Shown here: positions 37,507 to 47,146 of the stretch, one piece after another
Position numbering within the stretch: the stretch's first letter is position 1
Layout of the letters: every line of letters begins with the position of its first letter
NCBI RefSeq assembly: GCF_034092375.1
Contig: NZ_CP139302.1
Span: forward strand, 930,001-994,000
DNA from: Prochlorococcus sp. MIT 1300
Lineage (GTDB): Bacteria > Cyanobacteriota > Cyanobacteriia > PCC-6307 > Cyanobiaceae
DNA length: 64,000 bases
Direction: 5' to 3'
Notes under the pieces: model-generated
What the model was told of the DNA's origin: nothing
The model's input: the letters and a program-made list of their open reading frames with translations, nothing else
Databases searched by the model: none
Position numbers and translations under genes: made by a program

Positions 37507-38646
37507 TTTCTCAATAGAGTTTACAAGCACTTTAACAACCTTATGTACATCATCAAGAGTAGTATCACGACCCAAACTAAGTCTTAAAGAAGATCTTGCT
37601 TCTTCTTTAGTTCTTCCTAAAGCTTGCAATACATGCGAGGGCTCACCCATACTACATGCAGAGCCACTACTACAAGAAATTAAAGGGCGAATTTCTCGAA
37701 GAAGTTTCCTGCCATTGATCCCAGGAATAGTAATATTAAGGTTGTGCGGTAAACGATCCTCTAAAGACCCATTAAGCATCAGATTTGGGACATTAACTCT
37801 AAGCAAATCCCACAGTTGATTCCTAAGAAATTTCAACTTTTTACCCCTCGCAATAATTTCAGCGAATGCGAATTCTGCAGCCTTAGAGAAACCAACAACT
37901 AAAGGTACAGGCACAGTTCCAGGTCTAAGTGACCTTTCCTGACTTCCTCCCCAAGCAATTGGCTCAATAGCTACATCTGGACAAAATAACAAAGCACCTA
38001 TACCTTTAGGACCATATAATTTATGGGCACTTAGACTTAATAACTTAATACCACAAGAGTCAGGAAACAAGGGAATATGGCCAAAAGACTGTGCAGCATC
38101 ACTGTGAAAAGTAATATTGTTAGCTTTACAGATGGAACCAATTTCCGACAAAGGTTGTATTACACCAATTTCATTATTTCCCGCCATGATGCTTACCAAG
38201 ATTGTGTCCTTTTGAATGGCCTCTATTAACTGGTTCATATCTAAAAGACCATCTGCACCAGGAAGAAGCTCAGTCAATGTGAAACCTTCTCTTTGCAACC
38301 TTCGCAAAGGATCTAAAACAGCTCTGTGCTCGGTAGCCAAGGTAATCAAGTGCCCAGGCCCGCCACGTCTCATTGCCGAGGCACGTGCATGACCAAGTAA
38401 GGCCAAGTTATTCGCTTCTGTAGCTCCACTAGTAAAAATCAATCTCTCAGGAGTTGCCCCTAAAAACGAGGCCAACCGATCCCTAGCAACACTTACTGCT
38501 GCAGAAGCATTTAAGCCATCAAGACTATGTCTACTTGAAGAGTTGCCCCAATGCTCCGCCCAATAAGGTGCCATTGCCTCCTGGACTTCATCAAGACAAG
38601 GGGTGGTGGATTGATAATCAAAATTTAGTGGAGGCTCTTCTAGCAA
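37486..38646 (-). CDS. Cysteine desulfurase, NifS/IscS-like
   Basis: PLP enzyme taking sulfur from cysteine for Fe-S clusters or thio-modified tRNA. Begins [15 protein letters not shown], with [22 protein letters not shown], the PLP lysine in [14 protein letters not shown] and the mobile Cys loop [21 protein letters not shown], which puts it in the IscS/NifS group rather than SufS. 386 residues. iscU/iscA are not adjacent, so its acceptor is unknown. Confidence 0.92.
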   Translation of the reverse strand: MLEEPPLNFDYQSTTPCLDEVQEAMAPYWAEHWGNSSSRHSLDGLNASAAVSVARDRLASFLGATPERLIFTSGATEANNLALLGHARASAMRRGGPGHLITLATEHRAVLDPLRRLQREGFTLTELLPGADGLLDMNQLIEAIQKDTILVSIMAGNNEIGVIQPLSEIGSICKANNITFHSDAAQSFGHIPLFPDSCGIKLLSLSAHKLYGPKGIGALLFCPDVAIEPIAWGGSQERSLRPGTVPVPLVVGFSKAAEFAFAEIIARGKKLKFLRNQLWDLLRVNVPNLMLNGSLEDRLPHNLNITIPGINGRKLLREIRPLISCSSGSACSMGEPSHVLQALGRTKEEARSSLRLSLGRDTTLDDVHKVVKVLVNSIEKLQKIDG

Positions 38647-39008
38647 TGCTTCAAATACTCTTCACCTCATTGTGATCATTTCTTTGGTCTCGTGGTACAT
38701 ACATCCAAAACTCAGAACCATAAGAGTGAATTTTTTTATTTTCAGCTCATTTCTAAAAAGAACAATGAATTCTTATAAATCACAAATTTTGAAAAAAGGG
38801 GGTGAAATAATAAGCCCAAGGAGCTTAGAGAACCTGAATGCCTACAAGGAATAGTAGAAACAAATCAACAGCGGGGTTGAACCCGAAGAAGAGTATCCCT
38901 ATTAATAGCTGAAATTTCTTTCAGAAAATCAGAATTTTGAACTAATTTACCCTTGTACCTGTTGAAGAAATACCGTCTAGATTTTCTCAACACTTCTCTG
39001 TTTGGTCT
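38647..39008. other. Gap between desulfurase and response regulator
   Basis: Divergent 362-base gap, AT-rich, with T-tracts near 38729-38738. I see no open frame with a recognisable product, and no tRNA. A perfect 6-bp inverted repeat CTGAAA-TTTC-TTTCAG lies at 38909-38924, about 85 bases before the regulator start, and could be an operator or a leader hairpin. Promoters for both genes must be here, but I could not assign boxes. Confidence 0.4.
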
Positions 39009-39734
39009 ATGAGAGAACCGATCCCTGAAAAGCCCAGTTCGACCGTATCACCAAGGCTTTTATTGGTTGACGATGAACCAGGCCTTCGCACTGCTGTACA
39101 AGCCTATCTGGAAGACGAGGGATTCGAGGTTAATACCGCAGTAGATGGCGAAGACGGTTGGCAAAAAGCCCAAGAACTTCTTCCAGATCTAATTATTAGC
39201 GACGTAATGATGCCTCGTTGTGATGGATATGCACTTTTAAAAAAGCTAAGAGATGATGAACGCTTAGGAGGCACACCAGTTATCTTCCTTACTGCAAAAG
39301 GCATGACAATAGATCGGACTCAAGGATATCAAGCAGGGGTAGATGACTATATTCCTAAACCATTTGACCCAGAAGAATTGATAGCGAGAGTGAGAAATGT
39401 AGTGCGAAGACAAAATAGATTACTGGCTGAGGCTGCTCATTTTGCAGATGCAGATATGGGGCAAATTGCAAGACAAATAACAGAAATCCGCTCCTTATTA
39501 GCTCAGGGAGACTCTCCTCAATCCAAAGAGGTTCAGCTCCACAACTTCACTCCCCGAGAAGAAAGTGTGCTGCAACTTGTTGCAGAAGGATTAATGAACA
39601 AAGAAATAGCCAGGAAATTAGAAACATCCATTAGAAATGTTGAAAAGTATGTCAGCAGATTATTTAATAAAACTGGAACATCTAGCAGAACTGAGCTGGT
39701 TCGCTATGCCCTTGAAAATAAATTAGTCAAGTAA
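39009..39734 (+). CDS. NarL/FixJ-type response regulator (Ycf29-like)
   Basis: Two-domain transcription regulator. Receiver: LLLVDDEPG (acidic pair), the phospho-acceptor in DLIISDVMMPRCDGY, and the Lys in YIPKPFDPEEL. Output: LuxR-type HTH, FTPREESVLQLVAEGLMNKEIARKLETS. It resembles the plastid/cyanobacterial Ycf29 group (inference). No histidine kinase is next to it, so the partner is unknown. Ten bases separate it from the downstream RluA-family gene. Confidence 0.9.
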   Translation: MREPIPEKPSSTVSPRLLLVDDEPGLRTAVQAYLEDEGFEVNTAVDGEDGWQKAQELLPDLIISDVMMPRCDGYALLKKLRDDERLGGTPVIFLTAKGMTIDRTQGYQAGVDDYIPKPFDPEELIARVRNVVRRQNRLLAEAAHFADADMGQIARQITEIRSLLAQGDSPQSKEVQLHNFTPREESVLQLVAEGLMNKEIARKLETSIRNVEKYVSRLFNKTGTSSRTELVRYALENKLVK

Positions 39735-39743
39735 TCATTTGAA

Positions 39744-40748
39744 ATGCTAGAAGAAAATCTAAAGCAAGATTGGCTACCCGCGCAAATGAATAATGGCTGG
39801 GCCTATAGTTATATAGTAAAACCAGTTGATAGCGGCTCTAGAGTTGTTTACCTATTAGCGAAGAGATATGGCCATTCCTCAGTAGACGAATGGCAAGGCA
39901 GACTTGACGCCGGCGAAATCCTTCTAAACGACATAGTATTAAGGCAAGATAAAATAATCGTCGTAGGAGACAATATCGTCTGGGAAAGACCACCATGGGA
40001 AGAGCCATCAATTCCTCATAAATGGGAGGTTGTATTTGATAATGATGACCTATTAGTTATTAATAAGCCATCTGGCCTGCCTGTTATGGCTGGTGGTGGC
40101 TATTTACAGCACACACTTACTACCCTGCTTAAAAAGGAAGCAGTCACCAAAAAAAAATTATTATTTCCAGCCCCTGTTCATCGACTGGGAAGATTCACTT
40201 CAGGCTTAATAATTTGTGCAAGGAAGCCAGAAACACGAGCACTCTTATCCGCGATATTTCGCAGAAGTACAACTCAGAGTAATTCCATCAAGAAGGTATA
40301 TCGTGCATTAACGATGATCAACAAGAATCTAGTTCCAGGAAAGATATTAGAGTTAAATCAACCAATAGCAGAAAACAGTCATCCTCTCATAGGAAAGATA
40401 TGGGGACCCCCAATGAAAGAAAGTAAAGACTACAAAAAGGATTTTAAAGGGCGCCTACTTAAAGCCAGTTCACATATAAAGCTTATAGAGCGACGTGAGG
40501 ACGCAGACCTTTTAGAAATTACTATAAAGACAGGACGACCTCACCAAATTCGCATACACCTAGCAATGCTGGGTTCACCCTTAATAGGAGATCCACTATA
40601 TAAATCTCATGGAAAAATTGCACAAAATGCTGTACCTGGGGATGGAGGTTATTTATTACATGCCTATCAGCTAAATCACCTTGAAATACTAGGAGAAAGA
40701 TACTCTTTTAAAGCGAACCTGCCAAAAAGACTAATCGCACAGAGATAA
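39744..40748 (+). CDS. RluA-family pseudouridine synthase-like, catalytic Asp replaced
   Basis: 334-residue protein with an S4-like N terminus (SVDEWQGRLDAGEILLND) and an RluA core: LLVINKPSGLPVMAG, then PVHRLGRFTSGLIICARK, and TGRPHQIRIHLAMLGSPLIGDPLY. The core motif in active enzymes is HRLDxxTSG; here the Asp position is Gly (HRLGRFTSG), read directly at 40178-40206. It may be inactive or use a different residue. It is probably co-transcribed with the response regulator. Confidence 0.85.
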   Translation: MLEENLKQDWLPAQMNNGWAYSYIVKPVDSGSRVVYLLAKRYGHSSVDEWQGRLDAGEILLNDIVLRQDKIIVVGDNIVWERPPWEEPSIPHKWEVVFDNDDLLVINKPSGLPVMAGGGYLQHTLTTLLKKEAVTKKKLLFPAPVHRLGRFTSGLIICARKPETRALLSAIFRRSTTQSNSIKKVYRALTMINKNLVPGKILELNQPIAENSHPLIGKIWGPPMKESKDYKKDFKGRLLKASSHIKLIERREDADLLEITIKTGRPHQIRIHLAMLGSPLIGDPLYKSHGKIAQNAVPGDGGYLLHAYQLNHLEILGERYSFKANLPKRLIAQR

Positions 40749-40761
40749 GATTATGTATTAG

Positions 40762-41481
40762 CTAAACAGAAGTTTTTGATTTCCTAAACTCTATTAATTT
40801 TGAAAAGTAAAATGGAGCTTGATTTAACTTCATTCGTGCGGGCTCAAAGCCGCATTTCCTTGCAGAATTAATAATACCTGCCTCGCGCAGAGTATATGCT
40901 CGAGTCGTCTTACTAGGGCCTGGGAAAAGCTGACCTACTTTCTTTAAAAGGGCCAGAAATGGAGTAAAAGGAGCAAAACTTACTATCAACCTTTCCTGAG
41001 TCAGATTACAGAGGTGTGCAACCATTTCCTCTGCTGCTTCTTGGGGGTAGTGAATAAATACATCCAAGCAAATCACTGTATGGAAAGAGCCTGAAAGACT
41101 TTCCAAATCAGAAGTATCAAAAGTCAATTTGCTTAAATCTAATCCAGCTTCTGTTGCACGTCGTTTGGTTTCTTCGACCATGGCCTGAGAAATGTCACTA
41201 GCAGCGATAGAACCAGCGCCCATCGCCGCCAATGGCAAAGAAAGGCTGCCAACACCACAGCCTGCGTCACAAAAGCTCAATGACCGCAAATCGCTTTCCT
41301 CATCCAACCAGGAAAGAACGTCATCAACTGTCTTTTGATGTCCTAGTCGAATGTTTTTCTGAACTTTGTTGACCTCATCACTTTCGCTGTAGATACGATT
41401 CCATCGTTCAAAACCCATTCCATTGAAGTAATTGGCGACCTCCGCCTTCTCTGCTTGTTTAAGCTCCTTGAACTTTTCCAT
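40762..41481 (-). CDS. chlM: Magnesium protoporphyrin IX methyltransferase
   Basis: SAM-dependent enzyme that methylates the C13 propionate of Mg-protoporphyrin IX in chlorophyll synthesis. 239 residues. Motifs: VANYFNGMGFERWNRIYSES, the SAM loop FCDAGCGVGSLSLPLA, ICLDVFIHYPQE, and SFAPFTPFLALLKKVGQLFPGPSKTTRAY, typical of ChlM. Convergent with the RluA-like gene (13 bases) and 39 bases after nagA on the minus strand. Confidence 0.95.
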   Translation of the reverse strand: MEKFKELKQAEKAEVANYFNGMGFERWNRIYSESDEVNKVQKNIRLGHQKTVDDVLSWLDEESDLRSLSFCDAGCGVGSLSLPLAAMGAGSIAASDISQAMVEETKRRATEAGLDLSKLTFDTSDLESLSGSFHTVICLDVFIHYPQEAAEEMVAHLCNLTQERLIVSFAPFTPFLALLKKVGQLFPGPSKTTRAYTLREAGIINSARKCGFEPARMKLNQAPFYFSKLIEFRKSKTSV

Positions 41482-41520
41482 AATGATGGACGCGAATCAG
41501 TTGATCAGTTGATCGAGATA

Positions 41521-42678
41521 TTAGGCAGCAAGCTTCCAACTTAGTCCTTTCAATTCTTCCTCCCATTGCCAACGCAACAAGTGCTTCAGTGGCTTGCCAA
41601 GCAAAAATTCTTTTATCGAAATCTCCGAAGCAAAAATTTTTCTAGGCGCCATAGTCGCTGACCAAATAGAAGCAGAAGGTTCATTGCCCCACAATGCCAA
41701 GCGACGACAACCTTCTAATAAAGACAAAGTGGAGCCAGCCAAGGTCCCATCTTCTAGGAAACAAGTTCGATTTTTAACACAAACTTTTCTGTGATCCCAT
41801 TGATATTTGCTTTCCTCCATCCCATAGGGTGCGAGAGCATCACTAACCAAAACCAGACGTTTCGAAGCCAATTTTTGCAAGATAACAAGCACTTCAGGAG
41901 CTACATGAACCCCATCAGCAATTAACCCAAAGGCAATCTTCTTATTGCTCAATGCTGCCCCTATTGGTCCAGGATCCCTATGAGTCAAAGCAGGCATGGC
42001 ATTAAAGGTGTGAGTCAACATGCTCACCCCATTACTAAAAGCAGATGATGCCTCTTTCGCATTAGCAGTCGAATGTCCAAGGCAAACTACAATTCCCAGT
42101 TTGGTCAGTCTTTTAACAACCTCTCTAGATCCCGGTAACTCTGGAGCCAAAGTCACCAAACTAATTTCATTTTCAAATCCCCTAATTCTTTTTTCAATAG
42201 CCTCATAGCTTATCTCAGATAAATATTGACAAGGATGGGCACCATTTTTTCGGGGAGAGATAAAAGGCCCTTCTAGATGGGCACCTAAAAGTCTGCAACA
42301 CCTCTCACCAATATGACTACGAGCCTTATGAAGAACCTCTAAAGAATAACGAAGCTTCTCGGGCTCACAACTCACAATTGTTGGACAAATTGCATCAACT
42401 CCATCAATCCAAAGTTGGTTTAATAAAGAAAGCAAACTTGTGATATTTGAATCATCCAAGTCAGAGAAACTTAATCCAAACCCTCCATTCATTTGAAGGT
42501 CCATGCCCATTGGACTCAACCAATCACCATGCCAGTCATCACCTGACATGGCTGACCCTGGTGGCATAACACCAAATTCCAAAATCAGATCTTCTTCATC
42601 CAATCGAATCCACCAAAGTTGCTCTGAGAAACAATCTTCTAAATGGCTTGGGAGACGTACGTTTGTAATACGACGCAT
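41521..42678 (-). CDS. nagA: N-acetylglucosamine-6-phosphate deacetylase
   Basis: Amidohydrolase that deacetylates GlcNAc-6-P in amino-sugar recycling. 385 residues. Motifs: LQMNGGFG, the metal Glu in GAHLEGPFISPRKNGAHP, GHSTANAKEA (His), MLTHTFNAMPALTHRDPG (His) and the catalytic Asp in LVSDALAPYGM. The active site looks complete. The N-terminal 70 residues are divergent. No nagB or transporter is next to it, so the source of substrate is not shown. Confidence 0.88.
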   Translation of the reverse strand: MRRITNVRLPSHLEDCFSEQLWWIRLDEEDLILEFGVMPPGSAMSGDDWHGDWLSPMGMDLQMNGGFGLSFSDLDDSNITSLLSLLNQLWIDGVDAICPTIVSCEPEKLRYSLEVLHKARSHIGERCCRLLGAHLEGPFISPRKNGAHPCQYLSEISYEAIEKRIRGFENEISLVTLAPELPGSREVVKRLTKLGIVVCLGHSTANAKEASSAFSNGVSMLTHTFNAMPALTHRDPGPIGAALSNKKIAFGLIADGVHVAPEVLVILQKLASKRLVLVSDALAPYGMEESKYQWDHRKVCVKNRTCFLEDGTLAGSTLSLLEGCRRLALWGNEPSASIWSATMAPRKIFASEISIKEFLLGKPLKHLLRWQWEEELKGLSWKLAA

Positions 42679-42754
42679 TAGGGAAAAGCAACTGAACTAG
42701 TGCGGAAGAGTGACAGTGTCGTCATCATTCATAGTGAACCCCGAAAATCCTCAT

Positions 42755-43291
42755 ATGGCTTCAGAACTTCAAAATCAAAGCCCACTTGTTGCTGTAGTAA
42801 TGGGAAGCGATTCAGATCTCTCAACACTCCAGCCAGCCATACAAATCTTGAAGAAATTCAATATTGGTGTAGAGGTCAGAATTCTTTCTGCTCATAGAAC
42901 TCCAGCAGAGATGTTCCACTTTGCTCAAAATGCTAAAGACAAAGGATTCAAAATCATTATTGCTGGTGCTGGTGGCGCCGCCCACCTTCCTGGGATGGTT
43001 GCTTCTCTCAGTACAATTCCTGTTATTGGTGTACCAATTCAAAGCAAAGCCCTTTCAGGGGTCGACTCATTGCATTCAATAGTTCAAATGCCAAATGGGA
43101 TACCGGTAGCCACAGTAGCTATTGGGGGAGGACTCAATGCTGGTTTATTAGCCGCACAAATACTAGCCATAGAAGATCAAAGACTAGAAACTCAAGTATC
43201 AAATTACCGCAAGGATCTTCATAATAAAGTTATTTCAAAAGACAAAAAACTTATCGAATTAGGCGTGGACGACTATTTACATAGCATGTAA
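42755..43291 (+). CDS. purE: N5-carboxyaminoimidazole ribonucleotide mutase
   Basis: Class I PurE moves the carboxyl group from N5 to C4 in purine synthesis. Motifs: VAVVMGSDSDLSTLQPA, ILSAHRTPAEM, IIAGAGGAAHLPGMVAS and GVPIQSKALSGVDSLHSIVQMPNGIPV (shown by parts). The ATG at 42755 gives 178 residues; a GTG at 42710 would add 15 variable residues. It is divergent from nagA. purK is not in the window. Confidence 0.95.
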   Translation: MASELQNQSPLVAVVMGSDSDLSTLQPAIQILKKFNIGVEVRILSAHRTPAEMFHFAQNAKDKGFKIIIAGAGGAAHLPGMVASLSTIPVIGVPIQSKALSGVDSLHSIVQMPNGIPVATVAIGGGLNAGLLAAQILAIEDQRLETQVSNYRKDLHNKVISKDKKLIELGVDDYLHSM

Positions 43292-43328
43292 ATAGTCAAG
43301 CCTGAAAACTATTTTCAATGCCTATTCT

Positions 43329-43964
43329 TCAGGAGTTAGGTATTATTTCCTTGGCTACTAAATGACCAATCACAATATCAACACATTCTTCAATTGCCAA
43401 ACTGCCAGAATCAAGTTTCAACTCAGGATCCACTGGTTCTTCATATGGACTAGAGATGCCTGTGAAATCTTTAATTTCTCCCGCTCTTGCTTTTAGATAA
43501 AGGCCTTTTGGATCACGCTCCTCACAAATAGAAAGATCTGCTGCACAATAAATTTCTAAGAAGTCTTCTTTATCCACTAAGGATCTTGCCTTTTCTCTAT
43601 CCCTTTTAAAAGGAGACACAAAAGCAGTCAGAACAATTACACCTGCATCTAGAAAAAGTTTCGCGACCTCGCCTATTCGGCGAATATTTTCTTCTCTGTC
43701 TAAATCTGAAAAACCAAGATCTTTGCAGAGCCCATGCCGAATGTTGTCACCGTCCAGTACATAAGTCGCTAAACCACGATTAAAAAGATCTGCATTTACA
43801 GCATTCGCCAAGGTGCTCTTGCCTGAACCAGACAAACCGGTGAACCATAAGATCACACTGCGATGACCTCTTTGGTTAGATCGAGCCTGACGATCAACCG
43901 AAGCTTCATGCCAAACAATGTTTGCAGCCTTGGAGTTGTTCTCCCTTGATGAAGCTGAAGTCAT
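43329..43964 (-). CDS. cysC: Adenylylsulfate (APS) kinase
   Basis: Phosphorylates APS to PAPS in sulfate assimilation. P-loop FTGLSGSGKSTLANA, then LDGDNIRHGLCKDLGFS, REENIRRIGEVAKLF, and FVSPFKRDRE. ATG at 43964 gives 211 residues, as usual; an open frame further upstream (43 residues) overlaps the SUI1 gene and is rejected. Other sulfate genes are absent nearby. The domain order is that of the stand-alone enzyme. Confidence 0.94.
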   Translation of the reverse strand: MTSASSRENNSKAANIVWHEASVDRQARSNQRGHRSVILWFTGLSGSGKSTLANAVNADLFNRGLATYVLDGDNIRHGLCKDLGFSDLDREENIRRIGEVAKLFLDAGVIVLTAFVSPFKRDREKARSLVDKEDFLEIYCAADLSICEERDPKGLYLKARAGEIKDFTGISSPYEEPVDPELKLDSGSLAIEECVDIVIGHLVAKEIIPNS

Positions 43965-44022
43965 AATCACAAAACTATTTTTCACTATTCTCCATCCCAA
44001 GGGCCTCAACAAATCAATCAGG

Positions 44023-44340
44023 TCATCCGCCTGCCCGTTTAGGTCTATAACCATCATCATGTAGAACCTCCAACAAAATCCCCACTTGATCACCTTGGAG
44101 CTCCAAGCGATCCCCTTTCAAAGTGCCTCCAGTGCCACATCTACTCTTAAGACTCTTAAGTAATGCTCGCAATGCAGCCTCATCAAGCTCAAGCCCTGTT
44201 ACCAGAGTGACAGTCTTACCGCCCTTGCCATTCTTAAGTTTCTGCACACGAATTCTCTGAGCATTTTTTGGAGTTGTTGCTTTAGCTGATAAACCTTCAT
44301 TGAAAGGTTGACCAAATTCACACCAATTTCCTTTACTCAT
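44023..44340 (-). CDS. SUI1/eIF1-family translation factor (YciH type)
   Basis: 105-residue eIF1-like protein. After about 30 residues beginning MSKGNWCEFG comes the SUI1 domain: QRIRVQKLKNGKGGKTVTLV, CGTGGTLKGDRLELQGDQ and LLEVLHDDGYRPKRAGG. ATG at 44340 matches homologous N termini; ATG at 44349 is possible. Bacterial members may tune initiation fidelity but their role is not settled. It is divergent from trpB, with about 42 bases between starts. Confidence 0.9.
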   Translation of the reverse strand: MSKGNWCEFGQPFNEGLSAKATTPKNAQRIRVQKLKNGKGGKTVTLVTGLELDEAALRALLKSLKSRCGTGGTLKGDRLELQGDQVGILLEVLHDDGYRPKRAGG

Positions 44341-44382
44341 TGCACTCATTCTTAGGCTGGAGCATATTCTCCAATCAAAACA

Positions 44383-45633
44383 GTGACTAGCACAATTCCA
44401 TCCCAACCCAAGGAGTCGGATCTGGAGATAGGTGTACGTCCTTCCAACCTTGGTCGCTTTGGCAGGTATGGAGGGCAATACGTCCCTGAAACCCTTATGC
44501 CAGCACTGTCTGAATTAGAACAAGCAGCCAAAGCTGCTTGGAAAGACGAGAAATTTACATCCGAATTACACAACTTGCTCTGCTCGTATGTAGGCCGTGC
44601 AACTCCACTATATGAAGCTGTAAGGCTTACAAAGCACTATCGCAACAAGGAGGGGGGACCAAGAATTTGGTTAAAGAGAGAAGATTTAAACCACACTGGT
44701 GCTCATAAAATTAACAATGCACTTGGGCAAGCTCTTTTAGCAATAAGAATGGGCAAAAAAAGAGTTATTGCTGAAACTGGAGCCGGGCAACATGGAGTAG
44801 CTACAGCAACTGTCTGTGCTCGTTTTGGCCTGGAATGTGTGGTTTATATGGGGGCAGAAGATATGCAACGACAAGCTTTAAATGTTTTCCGCATGCGTCT
44901 ACTTGGTGCAAGAGTTGAACCAGTCACCAGTGGCACAGCGACACTAAAAGACGCAACAAGTGAAGCAATTAGAGATTGGGTTACAAATGTAGAAAATACT
45001 CACTACATTCTTGGCTCTGTAGCAGGGCCCCATCCCTATCCAATGATTGTTAGAGATTTCCACGCAGTCATTGGGGAAGAGACCTTAAAGCAATGTAGAG
45101 ATGCTTTTGGGGGATTACCAAACATCTTGCTCGCATGCGTTGGAGGTGGTTCTAATGCAATGGGACTCTTCCACCCATTTGTCCCCAAAACCGCAGTAAG
45201 AATGATTGGTGTAGAAGCAGCGGGTGATGGGGTCTCAACTGGAAGGCATGCCGCAACTATCACAGAAGGTCGTGATGGTGTTCTACATGGTGCAATGAGC
45301 CTTTTGCTACAAGACCCAGATGGACAAGTGCAGGAAGCCCACTCAATTAGTGCAGGCCTCGACTATCCTGGAGTAGGCCCAGAACACAGTTACCTCAAAG
45401 AAATTGGGCGAGCAGAATATGTTGCTGTAACTGATCAAGAAGCTTTAAAAGCACTTCAATTAGTGAGCGAACTTGAAGGTATTATTCCTGCTCTAGAAAC
45501 CGCACATGCATTTGCTTGGCTAGAAAAGTTATGCCCTACTCTTCAAAATAACGAAGAAATTGTTATCAATTGTTCGGGCAGGGGCGACAAGGACGTTAAC
45601 ACCGTTGCAGCAAAACTTGGCGAAAAAATTTGA
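44383..45633 (+). CDS. trpB: Tryptophan synthase beta subunit
   Basis: Condenses indole and serine to tryptophan. 416 residues from GTG 44383. Motifs: [35 protein letters not shown] (PLP lysine), [28 protein letters not shown] and [12 protein letters not shown]. All match TrpB1, the form working with TrpA, which is not adjacent here. The convergent hrcA gene begins four bases after its stop. Confidence 0.97.
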   Translation: MTSTIPSQPKESDLEIGVRPSNLGRFGRYGGQYVPETLMPALSELEQAAKAAWKDEKFTSELHNLLCSYVGRATPLYEAVRLTKHYRNKEGGPRIWLKREDLNHTGAHKINNALGQALLAIRMGKKRVIAETGAGQHGVATATVCARFGLECVVYMGAEDMQRQALNVFRMRLLGARVEPVTSGTATLKDATSEAIRDWVTNVENTHYILGSVAGPHPYPMIVRDFHAVIGEETLKQCRDAFGGLPNILLACVGGGSNAMGLFHPFVPKTAVRMIGVEAAGDGVSTGRHAATITEGRDGVLHGAMSLLLQDPDGQVQEAHSISAGLDYPGVGPEHSYLKEIGRAEYVAVTDQEALKALQLVSELEGIIPALETAHAFAWLEKLCPTLQNNEEIVINCSGRGDKDVNTVAAKLGEKI

Positions 45634-45637
45634 CAAT

Positions 45638-46648
45638 TTAATGCAAGATTCTTTCCAGATGATTCGCAACTGTCTTCACGGCTGCCATGCAAGTCGAATA
45701 AGCCATGCGCATTGGGCCAACAAGGGCAACATTGCCTATTTGGTCATCCGAGACCCTATAAGGAGCATGTACAACTGAACAGCCTTCCAAAGCTCTTTCT
45801 GGATGTTCTGCACCAATTAGCACCCCCCCTAACTGATTTGAAATTAAAGGAACAACTGCTGCAGGCTTTCTGTCCATCAGATCTAAAAGAGGCAAAAAAC
45901 TATCAGTTGTACTGAACTCAGGTTGCGAAACCAATCGAGAAATACCATGAAATAATGCATTCTCCTGAGCCATGCCTTTAGCTTGAGCATGACTCTGAAT
46001 CGCCTCACGAAGCACCGCTCCACTCAGTTTCAAATGAGGAGGTAATGCAGCCCAACGAATACTCCCATCTCGAGAGTGCTGTAGCTGTTCCATCAGCCAT
46101 TCTTCAATGGCATCAAGCTCAATTAAAGCTTCACTTGGCAATCGAAGATTTAAATGACTGGCATGATTTGAACTATCTACCAACATCACTAAAAGTCTGT
46201 CATCACTGTTCACAAGGCGAATTTTCTGGAGAGTTGGTTGTACTAGAGCAGGTCTGGTAATCAAACTCATTAAACCTGTGAAATCTGTCAATCTTCTTGC
46301 CAGCTGCCACAACAGATCATCCAAAGAAGCCCATTGCAAACTCAAACTGGTCAATTCTCTTTCCAGGCGAAAAGCTGCAGAGCCCGGAGGCGGCAATAAA
46401 CAATTCACATAATGTCGATAGCCCTGTGGGCTTGGAACACGTCCAGCAGAAACATGCGGCTGGATAAGAAGTCCACGCTGCTCCAAAACACCCATGACTG
46501 ATCTAACGGTGGCCGAACTGACTTTCAAGCCAAACCGTTGAACCAAAGTCTTACTGCTAACAGGCTCAATAGTATCCACGTAATGATGCACCGTGGCTCT
46601 GAGTATCTGCTGTTGTCTTTGCGGCAGAGTTTCCAAAGGGCTGAGCAC
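45638..46648 (-). CDS. hrcA: Heat-inducible transcription repressor HrcA
   Basis: Repressor of chaperone operons that binds CIRCE elements. 336 residues from GTG 46648. The winged helix has YVDTIEPVSSKTLVQRFGLKVSSATVRSVMGVLEQRGLL and HVSAGRVPSPQGYRHYVNCL. A dimerisation region follows, ending AYSTCMAAVKTVANHL. I saw no CIRCE repeat (TTAGCACTC and its complement) in this window, so its targets lie elsewhere. 68 bases separate it from the rhodanese on the same strand. Confidence 0.9.
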   Translation of the reverse strand: MLSPLETLPQRQQQILRATVHHYVDTIEPVSSKTLVQRFGLKVSSATVRSVMGVLEQRGLLIQPHVSAGRVPSPQGYRHYVNCLLPPPGSAAFRLERELTSLSLQWASLDDLLWQLARRLTDFTGLMSLITRPALVQPTLQKIRLVNSDDRLLVMLVDSSNHASHLNLRLPSEALIELDAIEEWLMEQLQHSRDGSIRWAALPPHLKLSGAVLREAIQSHAQAKGMAQENALFHGISRLVSQPEFSTTDSFLPLLDLMDRKPAAVVPLISNQLGGVLIGAEHPERALEGCSVVHAPYRVSDDQIGNVALVGPMRMAYSTCMAAVKTVANHLERILH

Positions 46649-46716
46649 CTATGGGTATTAATCGTAAGAGGAGTAATGCTGGATAAGGCGATCGTCACGA
46701 AAGCCTTTGTTGCTAT

Positions 46717-47070
46717 TTAATAACGTGGAACACTTGAATCAACCTCAACACTCCAAGCGTCTATACCCCCTTCTAAATTCCAAACTTCTAGTTGCCAATC
46801 CTGCTCAAGCAGCCAAAGAGCAAAGTTCCAACTACGAATTCCCGAATGACAAATAACAACAACATTCTGAGGATCTTCAAATCGCTCTGAAAGAGAGTTA
46901 AGCCAAGCTGAAGACTTGCTTAAAGGCAAATGAAGAATTGAAGCAGGGAATGGGGCCAAAGCGACTTCCTCATCTTCCCTTACATCTACCAACAAAGGTA
47001 ACGGCGATTTCTCTAATAGCCATTGATGCAGATCCTTAGCTGAGATAGTCATGGGAATTTTCTTTTTCAT
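46717..47070 (-). CDS. Single-domain rhodanese-like protein
   Basis: 117-residue rhodanese fold, probably a sulfurtransferase in the cytosol. Begins after MKKKIPMTISAKDLHQWL with PLLVDVREDEE, and the active-site loop is VICHSGIRSWNFALWLL, with the catalytic Cys present. The end reads VWNLEGGIDAWSVEVD. The substrate is unknown. It is divergent from the DUF3352 gene, with 76 bases between. Confidence 0.88.
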   Translation of the reverse strand: MKKKIPMTISAKDLHQWLLEKSPLPLLVDVREDEEVALAPFPASILHLPLSKSSAWLNSLSERFEDPQNVVVICHSGIRSWNFALWLLEQDWQLEVWNLEGGIDAWSVEVDSSVPRY

Positions 47071-47146
47071 GCAACCATTTTGTGGGAATTAATAGTCAAA
47101 ACATCACTTTTGCATAAAGATAAACCAAAAGGCCTAACCACTTGAT

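Noticed and set aside
38870-38895. tRNA-like GGTTGAACCCGA stretch
   Set aside because: No acceptor stem, anticodon arm or D arm can be built around it.
40178-40206. Sequencing error explaining the Gly in the RluA motif
   Set aside because: A single change of two bases would be needed to make GGA into GAT/GAC, and the frame and flanking motifs are intact, so the Gly is probably real.
43965-44093. N-terminal extension of CysC
   Set aside because: It overlaps the coding region of the SUI1-family gene and does not match APS kinase.
45638-46648. CIRCE operator near hrcA
   Set aside because: I found no TTAGCACTC and matching inverted half in the window.
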